A DNA stretch of 64,000 nt from Myxococcales bacterium (GTDB taxonomy: Bacteria; Myxococcota_A; Bradymonadia; UBA7976; UBA1532). The DNA lies in assembly GCA_002731825.1 (NCBI GenBank), contig PCCS01000045.1, positions 1 through 64,000 of the forward strand. The letters are read 5' to 3'. Below, one piece after another: positions 1-8,456 of the stretch. The position numbers and the translations under genes were made by a program. The notes under the pieces were generated by a model, which was not told where the DNA came from, did not search any database, and saw nothing but the letters and a program-made list of their open reading frames with translations. The number at the start of each line of letters is the position of its first letter. Within the stretch, counting starts at the first letter, position 1.

Positions 1-185
1 AGCCAGCCGCCGAAGTAGCCGCAGACGAGCCAGCAGCTGAGACAGCCGCCGAAGAGTCAGCTGCCGAAGAGCCTGCAGCTGAGGTAGCCGCAGAAGAGCC
101 AGCCGCCGAAGAGCCAGCAGCTGAGGCAGCCGTAGAAGAGCCAGCAGCAGAAGTAGCCGCAGCCGAGAAAAAAGAAGGCGAATAG
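1..185 (+). CDS. C-terminal tail of an Ala/Glu-rich protein (5' end outside window)
   Basis: The open frame begins at base 3 and ends at TAG 183-185. All 60 visible codons form a degenerate Ala-Glu-Pro-rich repeat (units like EEPAAE) ending in a short charged KKEGE tail. Such acidic, alanine-rich tails occur on several housekeeping proteins of myxobacteria-like organisms, including ribosomal proteins and translation factors, but no conserved domain is visible, so the product cannot be named. A strong intrinsic terminator follows 40 bases downstream, so this is the last gene of its transcript. Confidence 0.8.
   Translation, partial: PAAEVAADEPAAETAAEESAAEEPAAEVAAEEPAAEEPAAEAAVEEPAAEVAAAEKKEGE
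3..165 (+). repeat. In-frame degenerate Ala/Glu/Pro-coding repeat
   Basis: Short units built from gcc/gca, gaa/gag and cca codons recur with variations for the whole visible part of the gene. The repeat is in frame and codes for a low-complexity acidic tail. Units vary in length and sequence and there are no unique spacers. Confidence 0.7.
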
Positions 186-225
186 TCGCCAGCGTTCAGA
201 TGCTGTACTTGGTACAAGCCGATTT

Positions 226-260
226 ACGGGCTTCGACTTTTGGCGAAGCCCGTTTTTTTT
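226..260 (+). terminator. Rho-independent terminator
   Basis: A perfect 10-bp stem (226-235 pairing with 244-253) with an 8-nt loop is followed by an uninterrupted run of T to 260. It ends the transcript of the Ala/Glu-rich gene. On the opposite strand there is no T run, so it probably serves the plus strand only, although the stem could slow transcripts arriving from the minus-strand lipoprotein gene that ends at 288. Confidence 0.92.
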
Positions 261-287
261 GTCCGGCGTTTTCTGGCTGGAGTCCGT

Positions 288-1343
288 TTAGTTTGCCGAC
301 TCGACGTTGCAGTCGTCGACGACGATCAACCAGGTGTCAGGCGCTGGGGCGAACGCGGGGGGGTAGGGCAAGAAACTAAAGCAGGCGAAAGAGCCTGTTT
401 TGAATTCCAATGGGTCCTTAAGCCAGAGGTGCCCGTGGCTGTCATCGCAACCCATGATCGTCCTGAGCTTCGTGTCTGCGACTTGCTCACATGACGTCAG
501 AGCGCTTTCGAGTGCATTGGTTAGGTCAGCTCTATTGTCGGGTGCCATTTCACCAGAGTAGTTCAATGCCACACAGCCATTGGCTTTTTTAGCCTCAGCA
601 CTGGCTATGCAGTTCATTAGCTCCCCTGAGATCAAGTTGATGAGGCCAGCGGCGCTGGGCTCCATTCCAACATCGATCACCCGCGTGCACAGTCCATTGA
701 CTCCACAAGTTTCTGCTGAATCACACTGACCACCATTTACGCATTCTACACAGCTCGCCGATGCGTCCGCGCAGAATAGCAGGCCCGTGCATTGACACGT
801 CGTTTCACATGGGGCGGTCCATGTGCCGTAACAGCGTGCCCCAGCCTCGCAATTGTCGACGGTCGAACACTGCGCCTCGCCGAGACACTGTTCACTGTCA
901 CCACATGAATTAAGGCGAATGGCCTCGCATGTGCTGTTGAGGCAAACGGAGCTGGGTTCACAGTCAAGGTGGTCGTGACAGCCTTCATCCGATTCGTCCG
1001 CGGCGCAGACGCCATTCTGGCATGTCTCGGCTACTCCGCATTCATCGACCTGTCCGTCGCAATCGTCATCAAGACCGTTGGCACATTGGCTTTCTCTGAC
1101 ACTGCACAATGCGCCATCGACTTGCATATCCGAGCCAAAATTAGACATGTCCATCAACTGGCTATCCAAGGGACTGGCACCGCCCGTCGAATCGTTTTCT
1201 AGTGTGGCGTCTGGAGGAGCCAATTCAACTGGATCGGCGGTCTGACAGGCTATCATCAAGCCGGCTATTGCGACGGTACATATTATAGTTTTAAGGCATT
1301 GCCCTTGTCCCACAATCTGCAACAGCGTGCGTTTAGCCGCCAT
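288..1343 (-). CDS. Cys-rich secreted lipoprotein with MopE-like motif
   Basis: The 351-residue product has a lipoprotein signal with a lipobox ending at Cys33 (LMIAC), so it is probably membrane-anchored outside the cytoplasm. About residue 90 is an NGLDDDCDG motif of the MopE type, a short Asp/Cys motif linked to copper or calcium binding in MopE proteins. Residues about 100-225 hold many closely spaced Cys pairs, like the EGF- or Dickkopf-type disulfide modules common in myxobacterial surface proteins. The C-terminal third has fewer Cys and is unassigned. It starts one base after scoB ends and so is probably cotranscribed with scoAB, although nothing in it suggests a role in CoA transfer. 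Function unknown. Confidence 0.85.
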   Translation of the reverse strand: MAAKRTLLQIVGQGQCLKTIICTVAIAGLMIACQTADPVELAPPDATLENDSTGGASPLDSQLMDMSNFGSDMQVDGALCSVRESQCANGLDDDCDGQVDECGVAETCQNGVCAADESDEGCHDHLDCEPSSVCLNSTCEAIRLNSCGDSEQCLGEAQCSTVDNCEAGARCYGTWTAPCETTCQCTGLLFCADASASCVECVNGGQCDSAETCGVNGLCTRVIDVGMEPSAAGLINLISGELMNCIASAEAKKANGCVALNYSGEMAPDNRADLTNALESALTSCEQVADTKLRTIMGCDDSHGHLWLKDPLEFKTGSFACFSFLPYPPAFAPAPDTWLIVVDDCNVESAN

Positions 1344-1344
1344 C

Positions 1345-2001
1345 CTATAGATCCATTGTACTCAGCTGCGAATCAAAATGATGCCGAGCAGCACATGCAC
1401 GGCTAAAGTCGTCAGTTGAGACGCCGGGTGCCAACTCGCGGACAAGAAAGCCTTCGGTTGTCACATCCATAACAGCGAGATTGGTCACGACACGGTCCAC
1501 ACAGCTCAGACCTGTGAGGGGCAAGCTGCACGTATCGACCAGCTTAGAAACGCCTGATTTACTGGTCTGTATCATCGTGACAATGACCCGCTTTGCGCCA
1601 TTGACCAGATCCATAGCACCGCCCATGCCCTTGACCATTTTTCCTGGGATCATCCAATTTGCTAAATCGCCTCTCTGCGAGACCTGCATCGCACCTAAAA
1701 TGGCCAGGTCGATATGGCCGCCACGGATCATTGCGAAGCTTTCAGCGCTATCGAAGAAAACAGAGCCGGGTATTGTCGTCACCGTTTGCTTGCCTGCATT
1801 GATAAGGTCGGGATCTTCGTCGCCGGAATATGGAAAGGGACCAATGCCGAGAAGCCCATTTTCACTTTGAAGCACGACATCGACGCCGTCAGGGATATAA
1901 TTGGCGACGAGCGTCGGCATACCAATTCCTAGATTCACATAGTCACCGTCGTTGAGTTCTTGAGCGACGCGTTTTGCAATTTGCTCTCGTGTTAAAGACA
2001 T
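1345..2001 (-). CDS. scoB: 3-oxoacid CoA-transferase subunit B
   Basis: The 218-residue beta subunit of succinyl-CoA:3-ketoacid (acetoacetate) CoA-transferase carries the family signature [13 protein letters not shown] near the N-terminus and the QSENGLLG segment, whose Glu47 is the residue expected to form the covalent CoA thioester. With ScoA it moves CoA between succinyl-CoA and acetoacetate, feeding ketone bodies into acetyl-CoA. Length is typical for the B subunit. It begins one base after the scoA stop codon, so the two subunits are made together. Confidence 0.95.
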   Translation of the reverse strand: MSLTREQIAKRVAQELNDGDYVNLGIGMPTLVANYIPDGVDVVLQSENGLLGIGPFPYSGDEDPDLINAGKQTVTTIPGSVFFDSAESFAMIRGGHIDLAILGAMQVSQRGDLANWMIPGKMVKGMGGAMDLVNGAKRVIVTMIQTSKSGVSKLVDTCSLPLTGLSCVDRVVTNLAVMDVTTEGFLVRELAPGVSTDDFSRACAARHHFDSQLSTMDL

Positions 2002-2002
2002 T

Positions 2003-2707
2003 TTAATTGTCCTCCCGCTGGCGAACGGTGCGTTGTTCGATCCACTTTTTGTAGTTCTGGCCTTGAATGATTCGTTGGATATAGATACCAGGAAGGTGTA
2101 TCTCGTCCGCGTCCAATTCGCCCGCTGGCACGAGTTCTTCTACTTCGGCGATGGTTATGCGAGCTGCTTTAGCGACCAGTGGATTGAAGTTTCGAGCTGT
2201 TTTTCTGAAAACAAGATTTCCATGGGTGTCGCCCTTCCACGCTTTCACGAAAGCGAAGTCGCCGCTCAACGCAGTCTCGAGAAGATACTCTCGCTCGCCA
2301 AAAAATCGGGTCTCACGGCCTTCAGCTCGCAATGTCCCTACGCCCGTAGGTGTGTAAAAAGCGGGAATTCCAGCTCCAGCCGCTCTCAGTCGCTCCGCTA
2401 GAGTGCCTTGAGGGCAGAGTTCAACGTCAAGTTCACCGCTCAGAAATTGCCGCTCAAATTCCTTGTTCTCTCCAACATATGAGCCAACCATTTTGGTGAT
2501 CTGTCGAGATTCCAGGAGAATTCCGAGGCCTCGACCATCTGTCCCCGCATTATTGCTTACCAGTGTCAGATTATTTGACCCCCGATCATGCAAAGCTGTA
2601 ATCAAATTTTCCGGATTTCCCGAAAGCCCAAATCCCCCGACGAGCAAGGTGACACCATCCGTTAAATCTTCGATTGCGTCATGAGCCGACGCCTTAACTT
2701 TATTCAT
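2003..2707 (-). CDS. scoA: 3-oxoacid CoA-transferase subunit A
   Basis: The 234-residue alpha subunit is recognised from the [13 protein letters not shown] CoA-binding signature near residue 24, the [13 protein letters not shown] segment and the [25 protein letters not shown] region. It forms the active heteromer with ScoB. It is the first gene of a minus-strand transcript scoA-scoB-lipoprotein. A GAGAGGG ribosome-binding site lies about 7 bases before the ATG. It could act in acetoacetate use or in turnover of polyhydroxybutyrate-derived ketone bodies; the sequence does not say which. Confidence 0.95.
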   Translation of the reverse strand: MNKVKASAHDAIEDLTDGVTLLVGGFGLSGNPENLITALHDRGSNNLTLVSNNAGTDGRGLGILLESRQITKMVGSYVGENKEFERQFLSGELDVELCPQGTLAERLRAAGAGIPAFYTPTGVGTLRAEGRETRFFGEREYLLETALSGDFAFVKAWKGDTHGNLVFRKTARNFNPLVAKAARITIAEVEELVPAGELDADEIHLPGIYIQRIIQGQNYKKWIEQRTVRQREDN

Positions 2708-2848
2708 CTTCTGGCCCTCTCTGTCTGATTGAAATTAGCATATCAGAGGCGACTCTTGCTGTAAGGGGTCAAGATGCGTTAGGTCTATTTTGTCAGTTTC
2801 AAGGACTGGTTGTCCGACCACATCGGTCGATCCGAGTCCTAAAGGAAT

Positions 2849-3457
2849 ATGAACGCCGTGTTAAATCTATACTTAGCTCCTAAAAGTGGGAAGTCTCCGA
2901 TTCCATCAGATGCCGCCATCGAAGGTTGTTTAAGCTATCTAAGAGACCGCGGCATCATTGGACCCGAGATCAGTCCCTCGGAATATTCAGCCGGACCAAC
3001 GGCAGCGCGTATTTTTCATCCTGATGCTGAAAACTATTACGTTCCTGCAGAGCTTACATTTGAATCGTTGACTGTACAGACGGTCAAAAAGGTGACTTTT
3101 CTGCCAGAGGCGCAGGATCTACATGAATTTCATAGTGTGACCTGTCCAATTTGTGAAGACGACATGGATGTTTCGGCTTTTAAGGACGCCTTGAACCGGA
3201 TTGTATACTTCCCAGTTGATGCCGTTCTTTATGATTGTCCTTCGTGCCAGAGTGAGATGACCTTCCGCGAACTTTCTTTCGGTCAAAATGTTGCTTTCGC
3301 TCGTTTTTGGTTTCATCTCGAAGGGGTTGCCTTTGGGCGTTTGCAGACTCAGTTTGTCGACGCCATGGCGAAGCAACTTGGCTTTTCTTTGATCGTCGTC
3401 CCCGAAGTCATAGATGATCAAGCAGACGCTTGGGCATCGCCACCTGGATTTCGATAG
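2849..3457 (+). CDS. Uncharacterised protein with two zinc-knuckle Cys pairs
   Basis: I do not recognise this 202-residue protein. It has two Cys pairs, CPIC at 99-102 and CPSC at 130-133, spaced as in a four-Cys zinc ribbon; the rest looks like a soluble alpha/beta domain with no signal peptide. The start follows AAAGGA by 5 bases. Its stop codon overlaps the acpS start by one base (TAGTG), so it leads a coupled operon with acpS, a binding-protein-like lipoprotein and a two-component pair. A regulatory or protein-interaction role is possible but not shown. Confidence 0.75.
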   Translation: MNAVLNLYLAPKSGKSPIPSDAAIEGCLSYLRDRGIIGPEISPSEYSAGPTAARIFHPDAENYYVPAELTFESLTVQTVKKVTFLPEAQDLHEFHSVTCPICEDDMDVSAFKDALNRIVYFPVDAVLYDCPSCQSEMTFRELSFGQNVAFARFWFHLEGVAFGRLQTQFVDAMAKQLGFSLIVVPEVIDDQADAWASPPGFR

Positions 3458-3873
3458 TGGAGTTTGAACTGCACGTTTTGGGTATAGGCATCGACATTGC
3501 TGATCCAGAGCGACTGGCTCGCGTCCGCAGAAAGGGAGATGTGATGCGGCAGGTTATGGCACCTGCTGAATCCCATTTTTTGCCACTTTCCGATGCGAAT
3601 GCAGCGCGTATCTGGGCGACCAAAGAAGCCATTGCTAAATCCCTAGGCACAGGATTTTGGCAGCGGGGTATGGCCTGGACAGACATTCGATTTAAACCGG
3701 ATTGGACGGTTGAGCTTTTTGGTGCCGCGGCCGAATTGGCGGCCTCATCAGACTTCTCAATCGAGACTCGCTTTGAAGGACGGTATCTTATCGTGACCTG
3801 TCTGCGTACGAGATCGATGGCTGACCATGGACCGTTCGAGGGCAAGAACCATAATCAGAGCGCCCATGGATAA
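3457..3873 (+). CDS. acpS: Holo-[acyl-carrier-protein] synthase
   Basis: This AcpS-type 4'-phosphopantetheinyl transferase moves the phosphopantetheine arm of CoA onto the serine of acyl carrier protein. Both family motifs are present: GIGIDI with the Mg-binding Asp13, and WATKEAIAKSLGTGF (53-67) with Glu57. I prefer the GTG at 3457, which overlaps the upstream stop as TAGTG and places the first motif at the usual distance; a TTG at 3430 would add nine residues inside the previous gene. The product is 138 residues. It sits between a zinc-ribbon protein and a sensory operon rather than beside pdxJ or recO, which is unusual. Confidence 0.9.
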   Translation: MEFELHVLGIGIDIADPERLARVRRKGDVMRQVMAPAESHFLPLSDANAARIWATKEAIAKSLGTGFWQRGMAWTDIRFKPDWTVELFGAAAELAASSDFSIETRFEGRYLIVTCLRTRSMADHGPFEGKNHNQSAHG

Positions 3874-4693
3874 CCGATTTTTTCCGACTGAACGAACATA
3901 TTTATGGGTTGTGATACTCTTAATCAATGTGCTGTGTGCGGGCTGTTCGCCACCCAATGAACGAACTCAGCTAGATACACCACCCCCGCTCTCCGCTCAC
4001 AAAAGCACGGTTCGAATTGCAACTCCAAGAGCAGCATTCGGTCTGATCAAATATTTGGCTCAAAACTATATGGATGAAGGAAAAGGTCGCTCGGTCATCG
4101 TTGAAGAGCCACTGGCCGGTAATGGACCTCAATTGGCCTACGAAGCGGGTCTTGTCGACGTTGCCATCGGGATCCATTGGCGTCTTAAGAAGACGGCCAG
4201 GGAATTCGCTCGCACGGAGTTAGTTCTTGCCCTTGGACCTGGGATTTCTGACCGCCAATTATCCCTCGAACGTTTGACCCAGTTTGTCGATGGGAGCCAG
4301 GGCACGGCTGTGCCAGGTCGAGACATAAAGTATTTGTCTCGATCCGTTCACGACCCGTTGACTCAGTTGTTTGCCGATGCCTATCCGAGTTTAGCCGCAT
4401 CGGTTTTGGCCGCGGCTGCTGGGGTACGGGTTCCGGCTGATGAAGATTCGATGGCATTCCCAAGGAAGACGGCCGTCAAGCGTAACGCCTTTTGTCTGGC
4501 TTTAGAGGGCAATCTTCGAATGTATGGCATTCCAACTTGGATTGGGCGTTTGCCCATGGGGTCAAGCGAGGTATCTCTGACAGCGGATGTTTCAGAAACT
4601 CATCGGGCCGCACAGGCATTTCTTACCTATTTAGTCAGCTCTCAAGGCCAAGGTGCATTGTTGGAACTGGGGTTTCGGGGCGTGGTGGAATGA
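3866..4693 (+). CDS. Substrate-binding-protein-like lipoprotein
   Basis: The 275-residue product begins with a lipoprotein signal (lipobox LCAGC, Cys27). Its body resembles a type 2 periplasmic binding fold of the PstS/ModA kind: an early VRIATPRAAFGL strand-loop, and a C-terminal SSQGQGALLELGF helix like the end of phosphate- or molybdate-binding proteins. The ATG at 3866 overlaps the end of acpS by 8 bases, and the stop overlaps the kinase start as ATGA. No ABC permease or ATPase gene is nearby, so it more likely supplies a ligand signal to the adjacent membrane kinase than feeds a transporter. The ligand is unknown. Confidence 0.72.
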   Translation: MDNRFFPTERTYLWVVILLINVLCAGCSPPNERTQLDTPPPLSAHKSTVRIATPRAAFGLIKYLAQNYMDEGKGRSVIVEEPLAGNGPQLAYEAGLVDVAIGIHWRLKKTAREFARTELVLALGPGISDRQLSLERLTQFVDGSQGTAVPGRDIKYLSRSVHDPLTQLFADAYPSLAASVLAAAAGVRVPADEDSMAFPRKTAVKRNAFCLALEGNLRMYGIPTWIGRLPMGSSEVSLTADVSETHRAAQAFLTYLVSSQGQGALLELGFRGVVE

Positions 4694-5952
4694 GCCAAAC
4701 AGCTTTAAGCCCGAGCTTTCGAAAACGGATGCTTCCACTAGCCATACTGACAGGCTTGTTGGTTGGTGTCGGCCTGCCGACCTTGTATGGTCAGGGTTTA
4801 CAGAATGAACTCGATCGCGAAGCGCAGAGCCTCGGGGAGGAGATCTCTAGTCGACTCCAACTGGAAGCGCAGCGGCGTCCTGGTTTGTGGGTCTACGATC
4901 CTGAAACTCTCGACAGCCTAATTCTGCCCTTCGTCGAAGCGAATCCTGACCTATTCGTCGAGGTACACAGCGCATGGGAGACGGGGGTCTATTCGGCTGG
5001 ACCAGAGCGTAATCATAGGGGCCGACCGGTTGCTGTATCAGTGAAAAGCAAAGGGCGTACTGTCGCTTTAGTTACAGCGTTTTTACATGATGAAGGTGTG
5101 CGTCAATTAGCCAAAAATGCCTGGGTCTTTTCTATTGCCCTCGGTAGCATTTTAGCGCTTGCGCTTTATTTCTTACCGGTCTCAATCATCCGAAGGGGAG
5201 ATGTTAACAACACAGAATTGTGGTCTCAATTAGAGGCAGCTAACGCGCAACTCGAAGATCGAGTTCAAGTGCGCACACAAGCGCTCCAAGATACACAGGA
5301 GGAACTACGAGAATTGGGCACGCGGCTCGTCGAAGTTCAAGAATCTGAGCGGGCGCGAATCAGTCGTAATTTACATGATGATTTAGGCCAAACCCTAACG
5401 GCACTTCGGCTTCGACTCACGACAATCGACGCGTTACTGCCGTCTGGTAGCCCTGTAGACAAACATCTTAATGCAGCAATAGATGCCATAGATGAGGGCG
5501 TCGACCAGGTCCGTGCGTTGGCGCAGCAACTCAGACCACCCGCCTTAGATAAGCTCGGCTTAGGAGATGCCTTGGATGACCTTTGCGAGCAATCTGCGGC
5601 GCGTTATGATTTGAATATTGATTCGGAAATCGACACATTTGGACTCGACGCGGACCTGGCTGAGGCCTTATTTCGAACCGCACAAGAAGCGTTTACGAAC
5701 ATTGCCCGCCATGCGAATGCAAAAAGGGTAAAGGTGGCTTTGAGAAAAGAGGCTGCCCGTGTGACGCTGAGTATCGAAGACGATGGCAAAGGGACCAATT
5801 CCAACCTGAAATTAGGACTTGGCCTGATTGGGATTAGAGAACGCTTGGTAAACTGTGGAGGCCGTCTTACACTCGGGTTAGGAATGAGCCTTGGAGGACT
5901 ACAACTTATGGCAGAGATTCCGGTGGCCAGCGAGGGGGTAACCCATGGCTGA
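4690..5952 (+). CDS. Membrane sensor histidine kinase, NarX/DesK (HisKA_3) type
   Basis: The 420-residue kinase has two membrane segments (about 14-31 and 144-166) bracketing a small periplasmic sensor of about 110 residues, then a coiled-coil linker. The HisKA_3 dimerisation helix carries the phospho-accepting His229 (ARISRNLHDDLGQ), and the ATPase domain shows an N-box with Asn337 and the DDGKG and GLGLIGIRERL boxes. It should phosphorylate the regulator encoded directly downstream (8-base overlap). The ATG at 4690 overlaps the lipoprotein stop, suggesting lipoprotein, kinase and regulator form one signalling unit. A start further upstream is possible in frame but would lie inside the previous gene. 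Confidence 0.92.
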   Translation: MSQTALSPSFRKRMLPLAILTGLLVGVGLPTLYGQGLQNELDREAQSLGEEISSRLQLEAQRRPGLWVYDPETLDSLILPFVEANPDLFVEVHSAWETGVYSAGPERNHRGRPVAVSVKSKGRTVALVTAFLHDEGVRQLAKNAWVFSIALGSILALALYFLPVSIIRRGDVNNTELWSQLEAANAQLEDRVQVRTQALQDTQEELRELGTRLVEVQESERARISRNLHDDLGQTLTALRLRLTTIDALLPSGSPVDKHLNAAIDAIDEGVDQVRALAQQLRPPALDKLGLGDALDDLCEQSAARYDLNIDSEIDTFGLDADLAEALFRTAQEAFTNIARHANAKRVKVALRKEAARVTLSIEDDGKGTNSNLKLGLGLIGIRERLVNCGGRLTLGLGMSLGGLQLMAEIPVASEGVTHG

Positions 5953-6565
5953 GACAATTCGTGTCTATGTCGTCGAAGATCATACGATTGTCCGAGAGGG
6001 CATCATTGCACTCATCGAGACAACCGATGACCTCCAGGTTGTGGGTGAATCATCCGATGGTCGGACCGCTCTGGCCGGTATCAGTGAACTAAAGCCAGAT
6101 GTGGTTCTATGCGACCTCGCATTACCGGGGCTCGGTGGGTTAGAGGTCATCAAACGGGTCCTACAAACGGGCATCAACACCCGATTTGTCGTATTGACCA
6201 TGTATCATGACCATGCGTGGGTGCAACGGGCTATGGAAGCTGGGGCGGCGGGCTATGTACTTAAAGGCGCCGGTGTTCGCGATGTCGTCAATGCCGTTCG
6301 AACTGTGGCCCGGGGCGATACTTTTCTTACCCCAGGTACGCGGCTCGCCACTTCGAAGGACCCTCTGTCGTCCCGAGAAATAGAGGTTCTCACCTTGCTG
6401 GCAGAGGGCCACACCAGTCGTGAAATCGGTCAGCTTTTGGATATATCTGGCCGCACAGCGGAACATCATCGCGCAAAGATTATGAAGAAATTGGGCATCA
6501 ATGACGTTGCGGGTCTGGTTCGTTATGCAATCCGAAACGGCCTGGTAGACCAAAATCTAAAATAA
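5945..6565 (+). CDS. NarL/LuxR-family response regulator
   Basis: The 206-residue product has an N-terminal receiver domain with acidic residues near 11-12, the phospho-accepting Asp57 (VVLCDLALPG) and the Lys of YVLKGAG near 105. A LuxR-type helix-turn-helix follows at about 140-200 (LSSREIEVLTLLAEG, SGRTAEHHRAKIMKKLG). It is the output of the kinase it overlaps. Targets cannot be told from the sequence. It ends the five-gene operon. Confidence 0.95.
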   Translation: MAETIRVYVVEDHTIVREGIIALIETTDDLQVVGESSDGRTALAGISELKPDVVLCDLALPGLGGLEVIKRVLQTGINTRFVVLTMYHDHAWVQRAMEAGAAGYVLKGAGVRDVVNAVRTVARGDTFLTPGTRLATSKDPLSSREIEVLTLLAEGHTSREIGQLLDISGRTAEHHRAKIMKKLGINDVAGLVRYAIRNGLVDQNLK

Positions 6566-6593
6566 AGACGCGGCGGACGAGTCGGACAAACGA

Positions 6594-8255
6594 CTATAAG
6601 GCGAGCGCCTTGGGACCAGCCTCGACGACATGAGCTGGAATTCCTTGAAGCTGTCCGACTGCTCGACTGAAGATATCCGCCAATTTATTGGCATTGTCTC
6701 GATAAGCGCCTTGGTCATTCCATGCGTTCTTCGGGTCTAGAATCGCTGAATCTACCCCCGGTACAGTCTTTGGAACCTGCATTCTGAAAACAGGGTCGTA
6801 CCAAAAATTGTCATCATTCATATCAATCTGATTGTCGCGCACAGCGTTAATGATCGCCTTGCTGACTAAGATATCCACTCGTTTACGGCCTGGGGCATTG
6901 GCGCCAAGCCAACCTGTGTTGACCAGCCAAAGTTCTGTGCCATGGGTTTCAATCAGCTCGTTGAGTAAGTCCATGTAGTAAATTGGTTTGAGGGGCATGA
7001 AGGGTTTGCCGAAGAAGCTACTAAAGGTTGGTAATGGCTCGTTGATGCCTTTCTCTGTACCCGGCATTTTACTGGTGAAGCCGCATGCGAAATGAAACAT
7101 GCCTCCAGCTGCGCTCAATCGAGCCACTGGCGGGAGAACACCGAATCCATCAGCTGTCAGGAACGTGATATTCGATGGCGCCTGCGTGGTTCCAGTTTCT
7201 TTTGCTGTCGGAACATATTCAAGCGGGTAACCAACCCGGCCATTGGCCGTGATCGAACTGTCGGCATAGTCTACGATTCCGTCTGCGTCATGCGCGATGT
7301 TTTCGGCTGTTGTTCCATGTTTGATGGCGTCAAACGTCTCTGGTTCTTTGTCCCGTCTCAGGTTTTCTGTCTTCGCGTATTGTCCACCCTCCATGTTGCT
7401 GACAACGGCATTATGGTCGGTGGAGTGGATATCGACAACGATCTGGTCATCGGCAACAGGGAAGCCTGTATTGGATAGAGTTGTTTTTCCCGTGCCGGAT
7501 AGCCCGGCATGAATGGCTGACAAGCCACCGTTTCCTTCACTTGCGCCAGCATGCATCGTCAAAATACCGCGGAGCGGTAGCCTAAAGTTTTGGACCGAGA
7601 AAATCGACTTCTTGATTTGTCCATGGTACCGAGTGCCGCCGATAATTGTGACCCCACCACTCAAATCTGTGATGATAAAAGCATCGCCATTGGTCCCATC
7701 CGACGGCTCAGCACAGACATCCGGTGCGTGTAAAATTGTCCAGTCTGGTCGGAATCGGCCAAGCTCATCGTCTTGTAAGCGCAGGAAAATGTTGCGAGCG
7801 AATAACGCGCTGGCCGGACGTGCTGTAATCACTCGAACGCCAATGCGGCTTGTCTCTGTTCGGCCACTCCAGGCATCATTGACGTAAAGATCCCCCGCGC
7901 TAGATAGATGCTCTGTGACCCGTTGCCGCAGGCGCGTGTAGACCTCAGGAGCAATGGGGAGGTTGTCGAACTCGTTTGCGTCTGGGTTACCCCACGCCAT
8001 TAAGTCATCTAAGGATTTACCTTGGAACTGAACATTCGGGTCGTTCACGTAAAACGATGATTTTGCTGCACGTCCGAAATACGGGGTCGTGTCTTGAACT
8101 AAAGCGCCATTGTGCAGACGTTTGGCCTGGCCGGTTTGAATCGCTGCTTGATACAGCGAATTTACATCCGCATTGCGGTACACGACGCCACTCGGGCGGA
8201 TATCAAAGTCTGCGACCAGAGTGCGCCCATCCATAAAATGCCTACTTTCGGTCAT
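6594..8255 (-). CDS. pckA: Phosphoenolpyruvate carboxykinase (ATP)
   Basis: The 553-residue enzyme converts oxaloacetate and ATP to phosphoenolpyruvate, the committed step of gluconeogenesis from the TCA cycle. The kinase-1a P-loop GLSGTGKTTLS lies at 251-261, with the ATP-type features GGTRYHGQIKKS upstream and DDQIVVDIHS after it. Length fits ATP-dependent PckA. AAGGTGGGG upstream of the ATG is a good ribosome-binding site. Together with scoAB nearby it fits growth on acids or ketone bodies. It converges with the response-regulator gene, with only a short 5-bp hairpin between them. Confidence 0.96.
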   Translation of the reverse strand: MTESRHFMDGRTLVADFDIRPSGVVYRNADVNSLYQAAIQTGQAKRLHNGALVQDTTPYFGRAAKSSFYVNDPNVQFQGKSLDDLMAWGNPDANEFDNLPIAPEVYTRLRQRVTEHLSSAGDLYVNDAWSGRTETSRIGVRVITARPASALFARNIFLRLQDDELGRFRPDWTILHAPDVCAEPSDGTNGDAFIITDLSGGVTIIGGTRYHGQIKKSIFSVQNFRLPLRGILTMHAGASEGNGGLSAIHAGLSGTGKTTLSNTGFPVADDQIVVDIHSTDHNAVVSNMEGGQYAKTENLRRDKEPETFDAIKHGTTAENIAHDADGIVDYADSSITANGRVGYPLEYVPTAKETGTTQAPSNITFLTADGFGVLPPVARLSAAGGMFHFACGFTSKMPGTEKGINEPLPTFSSFFGKPFMPLKPIYYMDLLNELIETHGTELWLVNTGWLGANAPGRKRVDILVSKAIINAVRDNQIDMNDDNFWYDPVFRMQVPKTVPGVDSAILDPKNAWNDQGAYRDNANKLADIFSRAVGQLQGIPAHVVEAGPKALAL

Positions 8256-8456
8256 TATCGTACCCCACCTTTTTTAGTGGCTAAGTCCCCAAACCACAGA
8301 CGGTATATAGCGAATGGATAAGTGAATAACCATACTGAAAACGCCGTTTTTTTTAAGCACTTTTGGGGTTGATAAAAGGTGTCGATGCGTCCAGTATCAG
8401 CGAGGTTGCAGGTCTTTTTGATGACTCCATTTAGGGTTACTAAGGGCAAGGGTTTC

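Noticed and set aside
3-165. CRISPR-like or tandem noncoding repeat
   Set aside because: Units are in frame, vary in sequence and have no spacers; they code for an Ala/Glu tail.
6580-6595. Hairpin between the response-regulator gene and pckA as terminator
   Set aside because: The stem is only 5 bp, without a T run, and it overlaps the pckA stop codon.
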